Shown here: one piece after another, positions 42,813-52,557 of the stretch | How the letters are laid out: each line of letters begins with the position of its first letter | Numbering within the stretch: the first letter of the stretch is position 1 | Position numbers and translations under genes: made by a program | Source of the DNA: Pectobacterium betavasculorum | Lineage (GTDB): Bacteria > Pseudomonadota > Gammaproteobacteria > Enterobacterales > Enterobacteriaceae | Length of the DNA stretch: 64,000 nt | Assembly (NCBI RefSeq): GCF_000749845.1 | Contig: NZ_JQHM01000002.1 | Location: 186,001-250,000 of the forward strand | Reading direction: 5' to 3' | The notes under the pieces: generated by a model | Seen by the model: only the letters and a program-made list of their open reading frames with translations | Database searches by the model: none | What the model was told of the DNA's origin: nothing

Positions 42813-43469
42813 TTATCCGGCTTTACGAAACGTCAGATTAAAACGGCATTCATCAGGCATCCCTTCCGGTACGGCACCACTTTTCAGCGGCAGAATACCG
42901 TGAAAATAGAGGCGCGATTCACCGCCCCAGACCACCACATCGCCGTGTGTCAGCGGAACACGCTGTGCTTTATCGCTACGAGCCATACCACCAAACAGGA
43001 ACATCGCGCTCAGCCCCAGCGAGACAGACACGATGGGCTGGTGAAAATCCCGTTCGTTTTTATCCTGATGCAGAGACATACGCGTACCGACATCATAGCG
43101 GTTGATGAGGCAGGCATCCGGTTCAAAATCAGCAAAACCGGCTTCGCTCGCCGCCTGCTGCGCCAGTCGGAAAAAGACCTCCGGCATAGCGGGCCACGCT
43201 TCTCCGCTTAGCGGATCGTGTGAAGTGTAGCGGTAGCCTTGTTCATCCGTCACCCAGCCGAGCTGCCCGCAGTTGCTCATCGCCACCGACATCACAAAAC
43301 CGCCCGGCGTGACCATATTACGCAGCGGTGCTCGCGCAATCACGGTTTGTAGCGCCGCCAGCAGCGCTGGCGCATCGTCATAAGCACGACCACGCAAGAT
43401 GAACGCACTCGGTGCCAGCGTTTCCGTCCAGCGACGCGGTGCTTCATCGGCAAATAAATCAAAATTCAC
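42813..43469 (-). CDS. alkB: DNA oxidative demethylase AlkB
   Basis: Fe(II)/2-oxoglutarate dioxygenase of 218 aa that directly reverses 1-methyladenine and 3-methylcytosine in DNA. Iron ligands are H134 and D136 (HQDKNE) and H190 (LYFHGI); the 2-oxoglutarate-binding Arg pair lies in RFNLTFR. The start overlaps the end of ada by 4 bases, so the two are translationally coupled as in E. coli. Confidence 0.95.
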   Translation of the reverse strand: MNFDLFADEAPRRWTETLAPSAFILRGRAYDDAPALLAALQTVIARAPLRNMVTPGGFVMSVAMSNCGQLGWVTDEQGYRYTSHDPLSGEAWPAMPEVFFRLAQQAASEAGFADFEPDACLINRYDVGTRMSLHQDKNERDFHQPIVSVSLGLSAMFLFGGMARSDKAQRVPLTHGDVVVWGGESRLYFHGILPLKSGAVPEGMPDECRFNLTFRKAG

Positions 43470-44599
43470 GGCGACGATTCCTCTTGTTGATGCACAATCT
43501 GTCCTTTCTCCATCGGTTCTTTCTTCACGTGCTCTTTCTCTAGCAGAGCACGTTTACGCTCCATACCCCAGCGATAGCCTGACAGCGCCCCATCATGCCG
43601 CACCACGCGATGACAAGGAATCGCAACCGCCAGCTGGTTTGCCGCACAGGCACCCGCGACAGCACGCACGGCAGCGGGCGATCCGATTCGCTCAGCAACC
43701 TCACGATAGCTCAGCGTTTCCCCTGCCGGAATGGCACGCAGCGCCTGCCAGACTCGCTGCTGGAATGCCGTACCGCGAATATCAAGCGGCAGCGTTAGCC
43801 CGATGGACGGATCGTCAACGAACCCGACGACCTCCGACATCCGTTGCTCAAACGCTGTATCACCGCCGACCAAATGCGCGTTAGCAAACATCTCCTGAAG
43901 CGTATTGAGCAAAGATTCAGGATCGTCTCCCAGCAGGATCGCGCAGATCCCTTTCTCGCTTTCCGCCACCAGCACGTCGCCAAGTGAGCTGCGGCCAATC
44001 GCAAAGTGGATCGTCATCCCTTTTCCCTTGTTCTGAAACACCGTCGGCGTCATTCCTAAATGCGTACTGGCTTCAGCGTAAAAGCGCCCGCTAGCGTCAT
44101 AGCCCGCCGTGACAATCGCCGCGGTCACCTCATCATTATCTGCTAAGTGTTCACGTAACTGCCGGTGACGGTGGGCGCTGGCATACTGTTTTGGCGTCAG
44201 ACCCGTTGTGGTTTTGAACACGCGATGAAAATGGAAAGCGCTTATCCCGACTGCTTGAGCCAGCATCGCCAGCGTCGGCGGACGATCCGACTGCTCTATC
44301 ATCCGGCAGGCACGGGCAATCTGCTGTGTCTGCTGTTCCTGTCGCGAAAGCGTCCCCTGACGACACCGTTTACACGGACGGAAACCCGCCGCCTGCGCCT
44401 CGTCACCCGTCGCGAAGAACACCACATTTTCACGCCGAGGCTGGCGTGATGCACAGGATGGAGAACAGTAAATCCCCGTCGTCTTCACCGCATAAATAAA
44501 ACAGCCGTCAGCAGCCTTATTGCGCATTACCACCGCCTGCCAGCGCGAGTCGGCATCCTGAAATGGCGTATCATTGAGCATCGTGTCGTTACGCATCAT
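43466..44599 (-). CDS. ada: Bifunctional methyltransferase and adaptive-response activator Ada
   Basis: Protein of 377 aa that repairs alkylated DNA and switches on the adaptive response. Order: N-terminal zinc domain with methyl-acceptor cysteines (GIYCSPSCASRQP, FRPCKRCR), an AraC-type helix-turn-helix (LAQAVGISAFHFHRVFKTTT, later AIVTAGYDASGRFYAEA), and the C-terminal O6-methylguanine methyltransferase (AIPCHRVVRHDGALSGYRWG, with PCHR the active site). ATG 44599 is chosen because GAGGT precedes it; an earlier in-frame ATG at 44632 has no such site. It is divergent from an alkA-like gene and first of an ada-alkB operon. Confidence 0.93.
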   Translation of the reverse strand: MMRNDTMLNDTPFQDADSRWQAVVMRNKAADGCFIYAVKTTGIYCSPSCASRQPRRENVVFFATGDEAQAAGFRPCKRCRQGTLSRQEQQTQQIARACRMIEQSDRPPTLAMLAQAVGISAFHFHRVFKTTTGLTPKQYASAHRHRQLREHLADNDEVTAAIVTAGYDASGRFYAEASTHLGMTPTVFQNKGKGMTIHFAIGRSSLGDVLVAESEKGICAILLGDDPESLLNTLQEMFANAHLVGGDTAFEQRMSEVVGFVDDPSIGLTLPLDIRGTAFQQRVWQALRAIPAGETLSYREVAERIGSPAAVRAVAGACAANQLAVAIPCHRVVRHDGALSGYRWGMERKRALLEKEHVKKEPMEKGQIVHQQEESSP

Positions 44600-44820
44600 A
44601 GGCACCTCATTCCCATTCAGTATTGCTGCCAATCTTACTATTAGTGAAAGTCACGTCATGCACTAACGCTAAACCGAAGGCACCTTACGCACACGTTCAA
44701 CTCTTGCTTTTTCATTCAGATTTTATTTTTCCTACCAATAGTGCTTCCCAGATGGCGCGCCGAGCGGCAATCACCTATGCTCGTTTCCTGCTCTTTGCGT
44801 TCTCACAACGGAAGCCGTTT

Positions 44821-45483
44821 ATGCCATCCCACCCATCGTCGGATTTCACGCAGCACGCCAAAACACATCTCAGTGCCATCAATACACGCTGGTCCAGCGT
44901 GATCGAACAGATCGGCGACTGTCGTCACCAAACCGCGCCACACCGGGAACCTTACGAAGCGCTGATGCGTGCGGTCGCCTATCAGCAACTCACGACGCGC
45001 GCCGGAGATGCGATGGTCGCAAAGCTCTTGCGAGTACATGATGATGTCTTTCCCACTCCGCAACAAATATTAGCCTGTTCCACCGATACGCTGCGTCAGT
45101 GCGGTTTTTCCGCCCGCAAAGCGGATACGCTACACGCTATCGCACAGGGTGCAGTAAGTGGGCTGGTGCCGAGCCTCGAACAGGCCGCAGATAGGGATGA
45201 TGACACGCTCATTCAGCAACTCACCTCGATAAAGGGAATCGGACGCTGGACGGTAGAAATGTTTTTGATTTATTCGCTGGAACGTACTGACATCATGCCG
45301 CTCGACGATTTGGGCATTCGTCAGGGATTGCGCTACGTCTATGATTTACCGGATATGCCGAAACCGCGCGATTTGCAGGCACTGAGCCTGCAATGTCAGC
45401 CTTATCGCACAGTAGCATCATGGTATTTATGGCGTTCGCTTGAGCTACCGGCGTATCAGAGCTTTAAAATGACACACCGATAA
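44821..45483 (+). CDS. DNA-3-methyladenine glycosylase II family (AlkA-like)
   Basis: Base-excision glycosylase of 220 aa from the HhH-GPD superfamily. The helix-hairpin-helix is LTSIKGIGRWTVEMFLIYSL and the catalytic Asp lies in MPLDDLGIRQG. It lacks the N-terminal domain of E. coli AlkA (282 aa) and resembles the shorter form found in many bacteria. ATG 44821 is chosen because GGAAG precedes it; the frame is open for 66 more codons upstream with no family resemblance. It lies divergent from ada, so it is probably part of the Ada regulon, although I see no clear Ada box. Confidence 0.88.
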   Translation: MPSHPSSDFTQHAKTHLSAINTRWSSVIEQIGDCRHQTAPHREPYEALMRAVAYQQLTTRAGDAMVAKLLRVHDDVFPTPQQILACSTDTLRQCGFSARKADTLHAIAQGAVSGLVPSLEQAADRDDDTLIQQLTSIKGIGRWTVEMFLIYSLERTDIMPLDDLGIRQGLRYVYDLPDMPKPRDLQALSLQCQPYRTVASWYLWRSLELPAYQSFKMTHR

Positions 45484-45491
45484 AAGCAGGC

Positions 45492-45953
45492 TTAGCGCGA
45501 ACGTAAGCTGGCCGACACCTGACGACGGCGGTTCATAATGCGTTCCCGCAGCGCATCGTAGGCCCAGTTATACACCACGGTATACGGCAGGAAGAACAGG
45601 AAGAAGCCGATCTCCACCATCAACGCCTGCCACAGCGTAACATTCAGCATCCACGCCGCCAGCGGCAGACCAATCAGGATAAAGCCGCCTTCAAACCCCA
45701 GCGCGTGGGCGATACGGATCGGCAGCCGACGCTTAACGCGGTCCGCAGGCCATAAGCGATCGAATATCGAGTTGTAGATCATATTCCAGATCATCGCGAC
45801 ACTGGACAGCATAATGGCCAGTGCACCCATATCGAAGATTGGCTTATTCAGCAGCCAGGCACCCGCTGGCGCACAGATCATTAACGCAATCAGCTCAAAG
45901 CCCACGGCATGGTACAGACGTTCACGTAAGGTTTTGCTGGTTTTATTTTGCAT
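45492..45953 (-). CDS. PACE-family efflux transporter
   Basis: Inner-membrane protein of 153 aa with four helices and two tandem bacterial-transmembrane-pair repeats, of the proteobacterial antimicrobial compound efflux family (AceI-like, chlorhexidine and short diamines). Conserved parts are RLYHAVGFELIALMICAPAG, WNMIYNSIFDRLWP, RIAHALGFEGGFIL and YTVVYNWAYD. The divergent LysR gene 140 bases away is the typical partner of such genes. Confidence 0.9.
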   Translation of the reverse strand: MQNKTSKTLRERLYHAVGFELIALMICAPAGAWLLNKPIFDMGALAIMLSSVAMIWNMIYNSIFDRLWPADRVKRRLPIRIAHALGFEGGFILIGLPLAAWMLNVTLWQALMVEIGFFLFFLPYTVVYNWAYDALRERIMNRRRQVSASLRSR

Positions 45954-46093
45954 AGCACATTCACTTTTATTTATTGCGTGTTACTGGTCAATTTTCGCCA
46001 TGACCATGGATGGCATCGTATCACGGGCTTATTTTCATCACATAAGCTGGTAGAGTACAGTTAGATTCCATCGATAAAAACGATAGAGGCACT

Positions 46094-46972
46094 ATGCGTT
46101 ATTCACCAGAATCATTGCTGGCGTTTATAACCACCGTTGATGCGGGCTCATTTTCCGCCGCCGCCCGGCGATTGCACAAAAGCCAGTCCACCATCAGCGC
46201 CGCCATTGCCAATCTGGAAGCCGATCTCGGGCTGACGCTGTTTGATCGATCCGGCCATCAGCCCGTGCTGACGCTGGCAGGCAGAAAAGTGCTTTCTCAC
46301 GTACAGGCGATCCTGTCAGCCAGTGAGGAGCTGGATGAGCTGGCGATCCGTCTGGCCGACCATATCGAACCCCGCCTGACGTTTGTGCTGTCCGACATCT
46401 GGCAAGCCACCCATTACGAACCCGTGATTCAGCGTTTCGCACACAACTTTCCCGATATTGAATTTGAATGTCTGGTTGCGGAAGGCGACGACGTCATCGA
46501 TCTGCTGCAAATGGACCGCGCGCATGTCGGGCTATTACGTGCCCAGACAGATTACCCGCCCGATATTGCCGCCGCGCGTTTGCAGGTTAAGACTGAAATG
46601 GCCGTCTTCGTGTCGGTAGTCCACCCGCTCGCGACGGAAAAAACCGTAACACGCAGCCAACTGGCGACCGTCCGCCAGCTCTATCTCAATACCTATAAAC
46701 GTAGCGACCGGCTCCAACCGGAAGGGATCGTCTGGTCTGCGCCGTCCTACCTTATGTTATTGGAGATGGCGCAGCAGGGGCACGGCTGGAGCATTCTTCC
46801 GCGCTGGCTGGTGGCGCAATATGATCGACAAAAGCTGGTAGAACTGCCAGTGTCAGGCTGGCCACAGTGGATTGACGTAGATGTCGTCTGGTCTAAACCC
46901 CATCCCCCCGGCCCAGCAGGCCTGTGGATGATCGACAATCTCCTTGCCCAGCAAGAAAGTACGTCGCCATAA
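46094..46972 (+). CDS. LysR-type regulator, probable partner of PACE gene
   Basis: Regulator of 292 aa with a LysR winged helix (LLAFITTVDAGSFSAAARRL, then STISAAIANLEADLGL) and a substrate-binding-like effector domain. GAGG precedes the ATG. Its divergent placement next to the PACE efflux gene suggests it activates that gene in response to a transported compound. Confidence 0.9.
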   Translation: MRYSPESLLAFITTVDAGSFSAAARRLHKSQSTISAAIANLEADLGLTLFDRSGHQPVLTLAGRKVLSHVQAILSASEELDELAIRLADHIEPRLTFVLSDIWQATHYEPVIQRFAHNFPDIEFECLVAEGDDVIDLLQMDRAHVGLLRAQTDYPPDIAAARLQVKTEMAVFVSVVHPLATEKTVTRSQLATVRQLYLNTYKRSDRLQPEGIVWSAPSYLMLLEMAQQGHGWSILPRWLVAQYDRQKLVELPVSGWPQWIDVDVVWSKPHPPGPAGLWMIDNLLAQQESTSP

Positions 46973-47434
46973 TGCAGGCAAAATCATATCAGTCATCCTA
47001 CGGGCCACAGCGCTCTGCCTTTTGTGATGAACCTGCTTTTTCATGAAGCGATAAAAAACGGACAACGGTTTCTTTATATCGTTAATGAATAACATTAAAA
47101 ATAAAATGGTTATTATTTTTAATTTCACCGTTTAATTTACTTAATTAAGATAATTAAAAGAGGAATATTTCCACGTTATACCGTGCACATTATCCTGTAC
47201 CACGCGGCGGCTTCTCTCGCCTGTAGCAGGGAAAAATAATTCATATCATCATTATTATTGTGATGTACCAAAGTAGTACTTCCCGACAAAAAACCATACA
47301 ATTATAGGGATTACTACTTTTGTATTCGAGACATCCCTGTGGTGCTGCGGTAATACGCCTTACCTTAATAATAAGACGTTGAATCCTATAAAGGTCGGAA
47401 TTTACTAATTAATGCAATTGCAAGTGAGAAAAAA
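46973..47434. other. AT-rich leader of the fumarase gene
   Basis: No gene is visible. It holds the probable promoter region of the fumarase gene and, at 47270-47320, an inverted repeat AAAGTAGTA/TACTACTTT separated by 33 bases, which may be an operator or leader hairpin. I do not see a convincing FNR site. Confidence 0.45.
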
Positions 47435-49078
47435 ATGTCGAATAAACCCTTCTATTACCAAGATCCTTTTCCACTCAGTAAAGATGACACCGAATATCGC
47501 CTGTTGAGCAGCGATTTTGTCTCTGTCGCGCAATTTGAAGGCCAGGACATCCTGAAAGTCGAGCCAGCGGCGTTGACCCTTCTGGCACAGCAAGCCTTCC
47601 ACGATGCTTCTTTCATGCTCCGTCCCGCTCATCAACAGCAAGTTGCCGATATTCTCCACGACCCGGAAGCCAGCGAAAACGATAAATACGTTGCCTTGCA
47701 ATTCCTGCGCAACTCCGAAATTTCCGCCAAGGGCATTCTGCCAACCTGTCAGGATACCGGTACCGCGATTATCGTCGGTAAAAAAGGCCAGAACGTATGG
47801 ACTGGCGGTAACGATGCAGAAGCGCTGTCGCAGGGCGTGTACAACACGTTTATTGAAGACAACTTACGTTACTCACAGAACGCCGCACTGGATATGTACC
47901 AAGAGGTCAACACTGGCACCAACCTGCCGGCACAGATTGACCTCTACAGTACCGAGGGCGAAGATTATAAATTCCTGTTCGTCACCAAAGGCGGCGGTTC
48001 TGCCAACAAGACCTACTTGTATCAGGAAACCAAAGCGCTGCTGACGCCGGGTAAACTGAAGAGCTTCCTGATCGAGAAAATGCGTTCATTGGGTACGGCG
48101 GCCTGTCCGCCGTACCACATCGCATTTGTGATTGGCGGCACCTCGGCAGAAACCACGCTGAAAACCGTTAAGCTGGCCTCAACCAAGTACTACGACGAAC
48201 TGCCAACCGAAGGCAACGAGCACGGTCAGGCGTTTCGTGATGTCGCGCTGGAGCAGGAAATTCTGGAAGCGGCGCGCGATCTGGGTCTGGGCGCGCAGTT
48301 CGGCGGTAAATATTTCGCGCACGACGTGCGGATTATCCGCTTGCCGCGCCACGGCGCATCTTGTCCAGTCGGGATGGGCGTGTCCTGTTCCGCTGACCGT
48401 AACATCAAAGGCAAGATCAACCGCAAGGGCGTCTGGCTGGAGCAGCTAGAGCAGAATCCGGGCAAATATATCCCTGAGCACCTGCGTGAAACGGGCGAAG
48501 GCGATGCGGTTAAAATCGACCTGAACCGCCCGATGACCGAGATCCTGAAGACGCTGTCGCAGTATCCGGTATCCACCCGTCTTTCCCTGACTGGCACCAT
48601 CATCGTGGGTCGTGATATTGCTCACGCCAAGCTGAAAGAGCGTCTGGATAACGGCGAAGGCCTGCCGCAGTACATTAAAGATCACCCGATTTACTACGCA
48701 GGCCCAGCAAAAACGCCGGAAGGCTACCCATCTGGTTCGTTAGGCCCAACCACCGCAGGCCGCATGGATTCCTACGTCGATTTGCTACAAGCCAACGGCG
48801 GCAGCATGATCATGTTGGCAAAAGGCAACCGCAGCCAGCAGGTTACCGATGCGTGTCATAAACACGGTGGCTTCTACCTCGGCAGCATCGGCGGCCCGGC
48901 AGCAATTCTGGCGCAGAACAGCATCAAGAGTCTGACCTGCGTCGAATACCCTGAACTGGGTATGGAAGCCATCTGGAAAATCGAAGTCGAAGATTTCCCT
49001 GCCTTTATTCTGGTTGATGATAAAGGCAACGATTTCTTCCAGGTGATTCAGAGCGCCAAGTGCGTGAAATGCGGTTAA
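47435..49078 (+). CDS. fumA: Class I (iron-sulfur) fumarate hydratase
   Basis: Cytoplasmic fumarase of 547 aa, interconverting fumarate and malate in the TCA cycle or its reductive branch. It belongs to the oxygen-sensitive [4Fe-4S] class; cluster cysteines are probably those in [22 protein letters not shown] and the GTAACPPYH region. [14 protein letters not shown] and the C-terminal SAKCVKCG match E. coli FumA/FumB. The sequence does not tell FumA from FumB; I use fumA as the single copy seen. The terminator at 49284-49310 follows. Confidence 0.92.
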   Translation: MSNKPFYYQDPFPLSKDDTEYRLLSSDFVSVAQFEGQDILKVEPAALTLLAQQAFHDASFMLRPAHQQQVADILHDPEASENDKYVALQFLRNSEISAKGILPTCQDTGTAIIVGKKGQNVWTGGNDAEALSQGVYNTFIEDNLRYSQNAALDMYQEVNTGTNLPAQIDLYSTEGEDYKFLFVTKGGGSANKTYLYQETKALLTPGKLKSFLIEKMRSLGTAACPPYHIAFVIGGTSAETTLKTVKLASTKYYDELPTEGNEHGQAFRDVALEQEILEAARDLGLGAQFGGKYFAHDVRIIRLPRHGASCPVGMGVSCSADRNIKGKINRKGVWLEQLEQNPGKYIPEHLRETGEGDAVKIDLNRPMTEILKTLSQYPVSTRLSLTGTIIVGRDIAHAKLKERLDNGEGLPQYIKDHPIYYAGPAKTPEGYPSGSLGPTTAGRMDSYVDLLQANGGSMIMLAKGNRSQQVTDACHKHGGFYLGSIGGPAAILAQNSIKSLTCVEYPELGMEAIWKIEVEDFPAFILVDDKGNDFFQVIQSAKCVKCG

Positions 49079-49126
49079 CTCACTTCTGCTGTGATTAGAG
49101 GTTAGCCGCTAACGCCAGCCGAGCGC

Positions 49127-49245
49127 GAGTAACGGATAGATCGTAAAGACGCTGTAAACACGTCCCTGTGCGCAAGCGACGTTCAAAAGCGTTCCTGACG
49201 CTTTTGTCCATGGCGCAAACGCTTTACTCTTCTATTCCGTTACTC
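49127..49245. repeat. Palindromic MITE/REP-like element downstream of fumA
   Basis: Outer arms GAGTAACGG (49127-49135) and CCGTTACTC (49237-49245) are perfect, and the homology continues inward (GTAACGGATAGATCGTAAAG against GTAACGGAATAGAAGAGTAA to AG on the other strand). A central hairpin CAAAAGCGT/ACGCTTTTG lies at 49184-49206. The whole 119-base unit is a nested palindrome, typical of a small non-autonomous or REP-like repeat. Confidence 0.6.
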
Positions 49246-49283
49246 CCGTTTTCGTTCGGTAAATAGGTTTGTCAACGGTCTGC

Positions 49284-49310
49284 AACGCCCCGACTATCGG
49301 GGCGTTTTTT
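49284..49310 (+). terminator. Terminator between fumA and norR
   Basis: Perfect 9-bp stem AACGCCCCG/CGGGGCGTT with a 5-base loop followed by TTTTT. It serves fumA; the norR stop codon overlaps the T-run. Confidence 0.88.
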
Positions 49311-50847
49311 ATTTGATGCCCAGTCGCTTCGCCAGACGGTGTAGGTTGCCGCTGTCCATTTCCAGTTCTCTGGCACAGGATGACCAGTTTCCCTCATGAC
49401 GCGCCAGCGTTTGTTGGATAATCCGACGCTGATAGTCGTCCGTTGCCTCCCGCAGGCTGCCGCTGACGAAATATGCGGGCGCGGTTTCAATAGCATTCGA
49501 CGATCCTGCTCTGGAATGAACAGGTTGAGAGGGAAGTTCGAGATTGAAATGCTCAGGGCCTAAAAGCACCTCGCCCGATTCTTGTCCGGCACGCGCCAGC
49601 ACGGTGGCGCGATAAATCGCGTGCTCCAGCTCGCGCACATTCCCCGGCCAATCGTACTGCTCCAGCAACGTCCCTGCTTCCGCGGTTAACGCCAGACGTG
49701 CCAGCCCTAACTGCGCACGACTGCGTTCACAGAAGAAACCGGCTAACAGCGCCACATCCTGACTGCGCTCACGCAGCGGCGGTACGGACAGCGGGAACAC
49801 GCTCAAGCGGTGGAATAAATCGGCACGAAACGCGCCATCCAGCACCGCCTGCCGCAGATCGCGGTTAGTTGCTGCCAGCACGCGCACGTTCACTTTCAGG
49901 CTACTGTCATCCCCCACGCGCTGTAGGTCGCCATACTGCAACACGCGCAGCAACTTCGCCTGTAGCGTCAACGACAGCTCGCCAATCTCATCCAGAAACA
50001 GCGTACCGTTGTCCGCCATTTCAAACTTGCCGGTTCGATGATGAATCGCACCGGTAAACGCCCCTTTCACATGACCAAATAGTTCGCTCTCTGCCACCGA
50101 TTCCGGCAGCGCAGCGCAGTTCAGATACACCAGAGGATGATTTGCACGACTGGAACCGCGATGAATCGCCCGCGCCACCAGTTCTTTACCGACGCCAGTT
50201 TCTCCCATGATCAGCACGTTCAGATCGGAACCCGCAACGATATCGACCTCTTTCTTCAACCGCTGCATCGGTTCTGATAATCCAACCATTTCCTCCACGC
50301 TTTCCGCTGCCGGACTTTCGGCACGTACCGGCGCGGGCAGTTGCCGCTCAAGGCGTTCCATCAGCAGCGCATTACTCAGCGCCGCCGCCGCCATCGCCCC
50401 CACCAGCCGCAGTTCCTCATCGCTAAAATGATCGAACTGGCACGGGTCCATGCCGTCTACGGTCAGCGCCCCGATCAGGTTCTGATTGGCAAACAGCGGC
50501 AGGCCAACGCAGGCGTGCACCTTAAGATCCTCCTGACTGGGGATCAGGCCGTCATACGGATCGGGAAGCTGACTGTCCGCCGGAAAACGTACCACATCGC
50601 CCGCGCGGGCAATCGCCTCCAGACGGGGATGATCGGACAGGCGAAAGCGTCGCCCCAGCACGTCCGGTGCCAGACCATCTATCGCCAGCGGGCGGAATAG
50701 CTGATTTTCGTAACGCAGCAGCGCAGACGCATCACAGCGCAGCAGTTGGCGCAGGCTGTTGATCAAACGCTGAAAACGATCCTGATTCGATAGCCCCATT
50801 TGCAGCTCGATAGCGATACGGGCAAGGGCATTAATAGAAAGCGTCAT
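49309..50847 (-). CDS. norR: Nitric-oxide-sensing sigma-54 activator NorR
   Basis: Cytoplasmic regulator of 512 aa that turns on norVW when NO binds its iron. Order: GAF domain (residues 1-190; [30 protein letters not shown]), AAA+ domain with Walker A (GETGVGKE) and the sigma-54 contact loop GAFTGA, and a C-terminal Fis-type helix-turn-helix ([20 protein letters not shown]). ATG 50847 is chosen because [16 protein letters not shown] matches the E. coli start; an upstream ATG would run into the first NorR site. It is divergent from norV. Confidence 0.95.
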   Translation of the reverse strand: MTLSINALARIAIELQMGLSNQDRFQRLINSLRQLLRCDASALLRYENQLFRPLAIDGLAPDVLGRRFRLSDHPRLEAIARAGDVVRFPADSQLPDPYDGLIPSQEDLKVHACVGLPLFANQNLIGALTVDGMDPCQFDHFSDEELRLVGAMAAAALSNALLMERLERQLPAPVRAESPAAESVEEMVGLSEPMQRLKKEVDIVAGSDLNVLIMGETGVGKELVARAIHRGSSRANHPLVYLNCAALPESVAESELFGHVKGAFTGAIHHRTGKFEMADNGTLFLDEIGELSLTLQAKLLRVLQYGDLQRVGDDSSLKVNVRVLAATNRDLRQAVLDGAFRADLFHRLSVFPLSVPPLRERSQDVALLAGFFCERSRAQLGLARLALTAEAGTLLEQYDWPGNVRELEHAIYRATVLARAGQESGEVLLGPEHFNLELPSQPVHSRAGSSNAIETAPAYFVSGSLREATDDYQRRIIQQTLARHEGNWSSCARELEMDSGNLHRLAKRLGIK

Positions 50848-50852
50848 GGTGT

Positions 50853-50908
50853 GTCCTAATGACATAGCCTGTGTCATTAAGACAATAGATAAAGTATGTC
50901 ACTTTGAC
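50853..50908. promoter_or_regulatory. Three NorR binding sites
   Basis: Three copies of the NorR pattern GT-N7-AC are present: GTCCTAATGAC (50853-50863), GTCATTAAGAC (50873-50883) and GTCACTTTGAC (50898-50908). E. coli also has three enhancer sites at this place. The first lies only six bases from the norR start codon, suggesting autoregulation. Confidence 0.85.
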
Positions 50909-50951
50909 AAACATTATTTATCAAAACGTTATAAATCAATAAATTAAAAAC

Positions 50952-50967
50952 TGGCACACTTCCTGCA
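50952..50967 (+). promoter_or_regulatory. Sigma-54 promoter of norVW
   Basis: TGGCACACTTCCTGCA has GG and GC spaced by exactly 10 bases, the -24/-12 signature of sigma-54 promoters. It lies about 50 bases before norV and 45 bases after the last NorR site. Confidence 0.9.
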
Positions 50968-51014
50968 ATCTTTACAGTATATTTTCTCGCATATGCTTAT
51001 TGAGGTTTCAGAAC

Positions 51015-52547
51015 ATGACGATTCACGTAAAGAACAACATCCACTGGGTTGGACAACGCGACTGGGAAGTCCGTGATTTTCACGGCACGGAATACAAAAC
51101 GCTGCAAGGTAGTAGCTACAATAGCTACCTGATCCGCGAAGAGAAAACCGTGTTGATTGATACCGTCGATCACAAATTCAGCCGTGAATTTGTGCAGAAT
51201 CTGATGGCGGAAGTAGATCTGAACACGATTGATTACATCGTGATCAACCATGCCGAAGAGGATCACGCCGGGGCGCTGAGCGAGCTGATGGCGCGTATTC
51301 CCAACACGCCGATTTACTGCACCTATAATGCGATCGATTCCATTACCGGCCATCACCATCATCCTGAGTGGAATTTCCACACGGTCAAAACGGGCGACAC
51401 GTTGGATATCGGCAACGGCAAGCAGTTGATCTTTATTGAAACCCCGATGCTGCACTGGCCTGACAGCATGATGACCTACATGACTGAGGATGCCGTGCTG
51501 TTCAGTAACGATGCGTTCGGTCAGCACTACTGTGATGAACATCTGTTTAACGATGAGGTGGATCAAACCGAACTGTTCGAGCAGTGTCAGCGCTATTTTG
51601 CCAATATTCTGACACCGTTCAGCCGTCTGGTAACTGCCAAAATCCACGAAGTCCTCGGCTTTAACCTGCCGCTGTCGATGGTCGCCACCTCACACGGCGT
51701 GGTGTGGCGCGACGATCCGGCCCAGATCATCCACCTGTATCTGAAGTGGGCGGACAGCTATCAGGAAGATCGCATCACGCTGTTTTACGACACCATGTCC
51801 AATAACACCCGTATGATGGCTGACGCCATTGCGCAAGGCATCAACGATGTCGATCCGGGTGTCGCGGTGAAAATCTATAACGTCGCCCGCCACGACAAGA
51901 ACGAAATCCTGACGCAGGTATTCCGCTCGAAAGGCGTGTTAGTCGGTTCATCCACCATGAATAACGTGATGATGCCGAAAGTCGCCGCCATGCTGGAAGA
52001 GATCACCGGTCTACGTTTCCAAAATAAGAAAGCCTCGGCATTTGGTAGCTACGGCTGGAACGGCGGTGCGGTAGACCGCATTCAAACCCGCCTGATGGAC
52101 GCCGGTTTTGAAACCACGCTGGCGCTGAAAACCAAGTGGCGTCCTGATGGTTCCGCGCTGGAAATTTGCCGTGAACATGGCCGCGAGATTGCCCGCCAGT
52201 GGGCATTGCATCCGCTGGATAATACGCCTGCCCGCCGCGTCATCTCGCCCACAAAACAGACTACCGTACCGCAATCAGCAGCCTCAGCCGCACCACAAAG
52301 TGTGAGCGTCCCTGCCGAAAGCGCCTGTGGATGCAACGAAGTCGCTGTACCACAGTCAGCAACACAGCCAACAGCACCGTCAGAAAGCGGCTGTATGCAA
52401 TGCAGCGTCTGCCAGTGGATCTACGATCCGGCACTTGGCGAACCTATGCAGGATGTCACACCTGGCACCATGTGGTCGGATGTACCCGACAGCTTCCTCT
52501 GTCCGGAATGTGGGCTGGGTAAAGACGTTTTCAATCCGATTCGCTAA
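51015..52547 (+). CDS. norV: Anaerobic nitric oxide reductase flavorubredoxin NorV
   Basis: Cytoplasmic NO reductase of 510 aa that reduces NO to N2O without oxygen. Order: metallo-beta-lactamase-like di-iron domain (H79, E81, D83, H84 in HAEEDHAG), flavodoxin domain binding FMN ([20 protein letters not shown]), and a C-terminal rubredoxin with Cys pairs CSVC and CPEC. ATG 51015 matches the E. coli start. The linker before the rubredoxin (about residues 415-455) is rich in Gln, Ser, Ala and Pro and holds an extra CGC. Confidence 0.95.
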   Translation: MTIHVKNNIHWVGQRDWEVRDFHGTEYKTLQGSSYNSYLIREEKTVLIDTVDHKFSREFVQNLMAEVDLNTIDYIVINHAEEDHAGALSELMARIPNTPIYCTYNAIDSITGHHHHPEWNFHTVKTGDTLDIGNGKQLIFIETPMLHWPDSMMTYMTEDAVLFSNDAFGQHYCDEHLFNDEVDQTELFEQCQRYFANILTPFSRLVTAKIHEVLGFNLPLSMVATSHGVVWRDDPAQIIHLYLKWADSYQEDRITLFYDTMSNNTRMMADAIAQGINDVDPGVAVKIYNVARHDKNEILTQVFRSKGVLVGSSTMNNVMMPKVAAMLEEITGLRFQNKKASAFGSYGWNGGAVDRIQTRLMDAGFETTLALKTKWRPDGSALEICREHGREIARQWALHPLDNTPARRVISPTKQTTVPQSAASAAPQSVSVPAESACGCNEVAVPQSATQPTAPSESGCMQCSVCQWIYDPALGEPMQDVTPGTMWSDVPDSFLCPECGLGKDVFNPIR

Positions 52548-52557
52548 GGAGCGGATG

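Noticed and set aside
46853-47128. 91-codon minus-strand frame after the second LysR gene
   Set aside because: Half of it overlaps the LysR gene antisense and the rest is AT-rich intergenic sequence.
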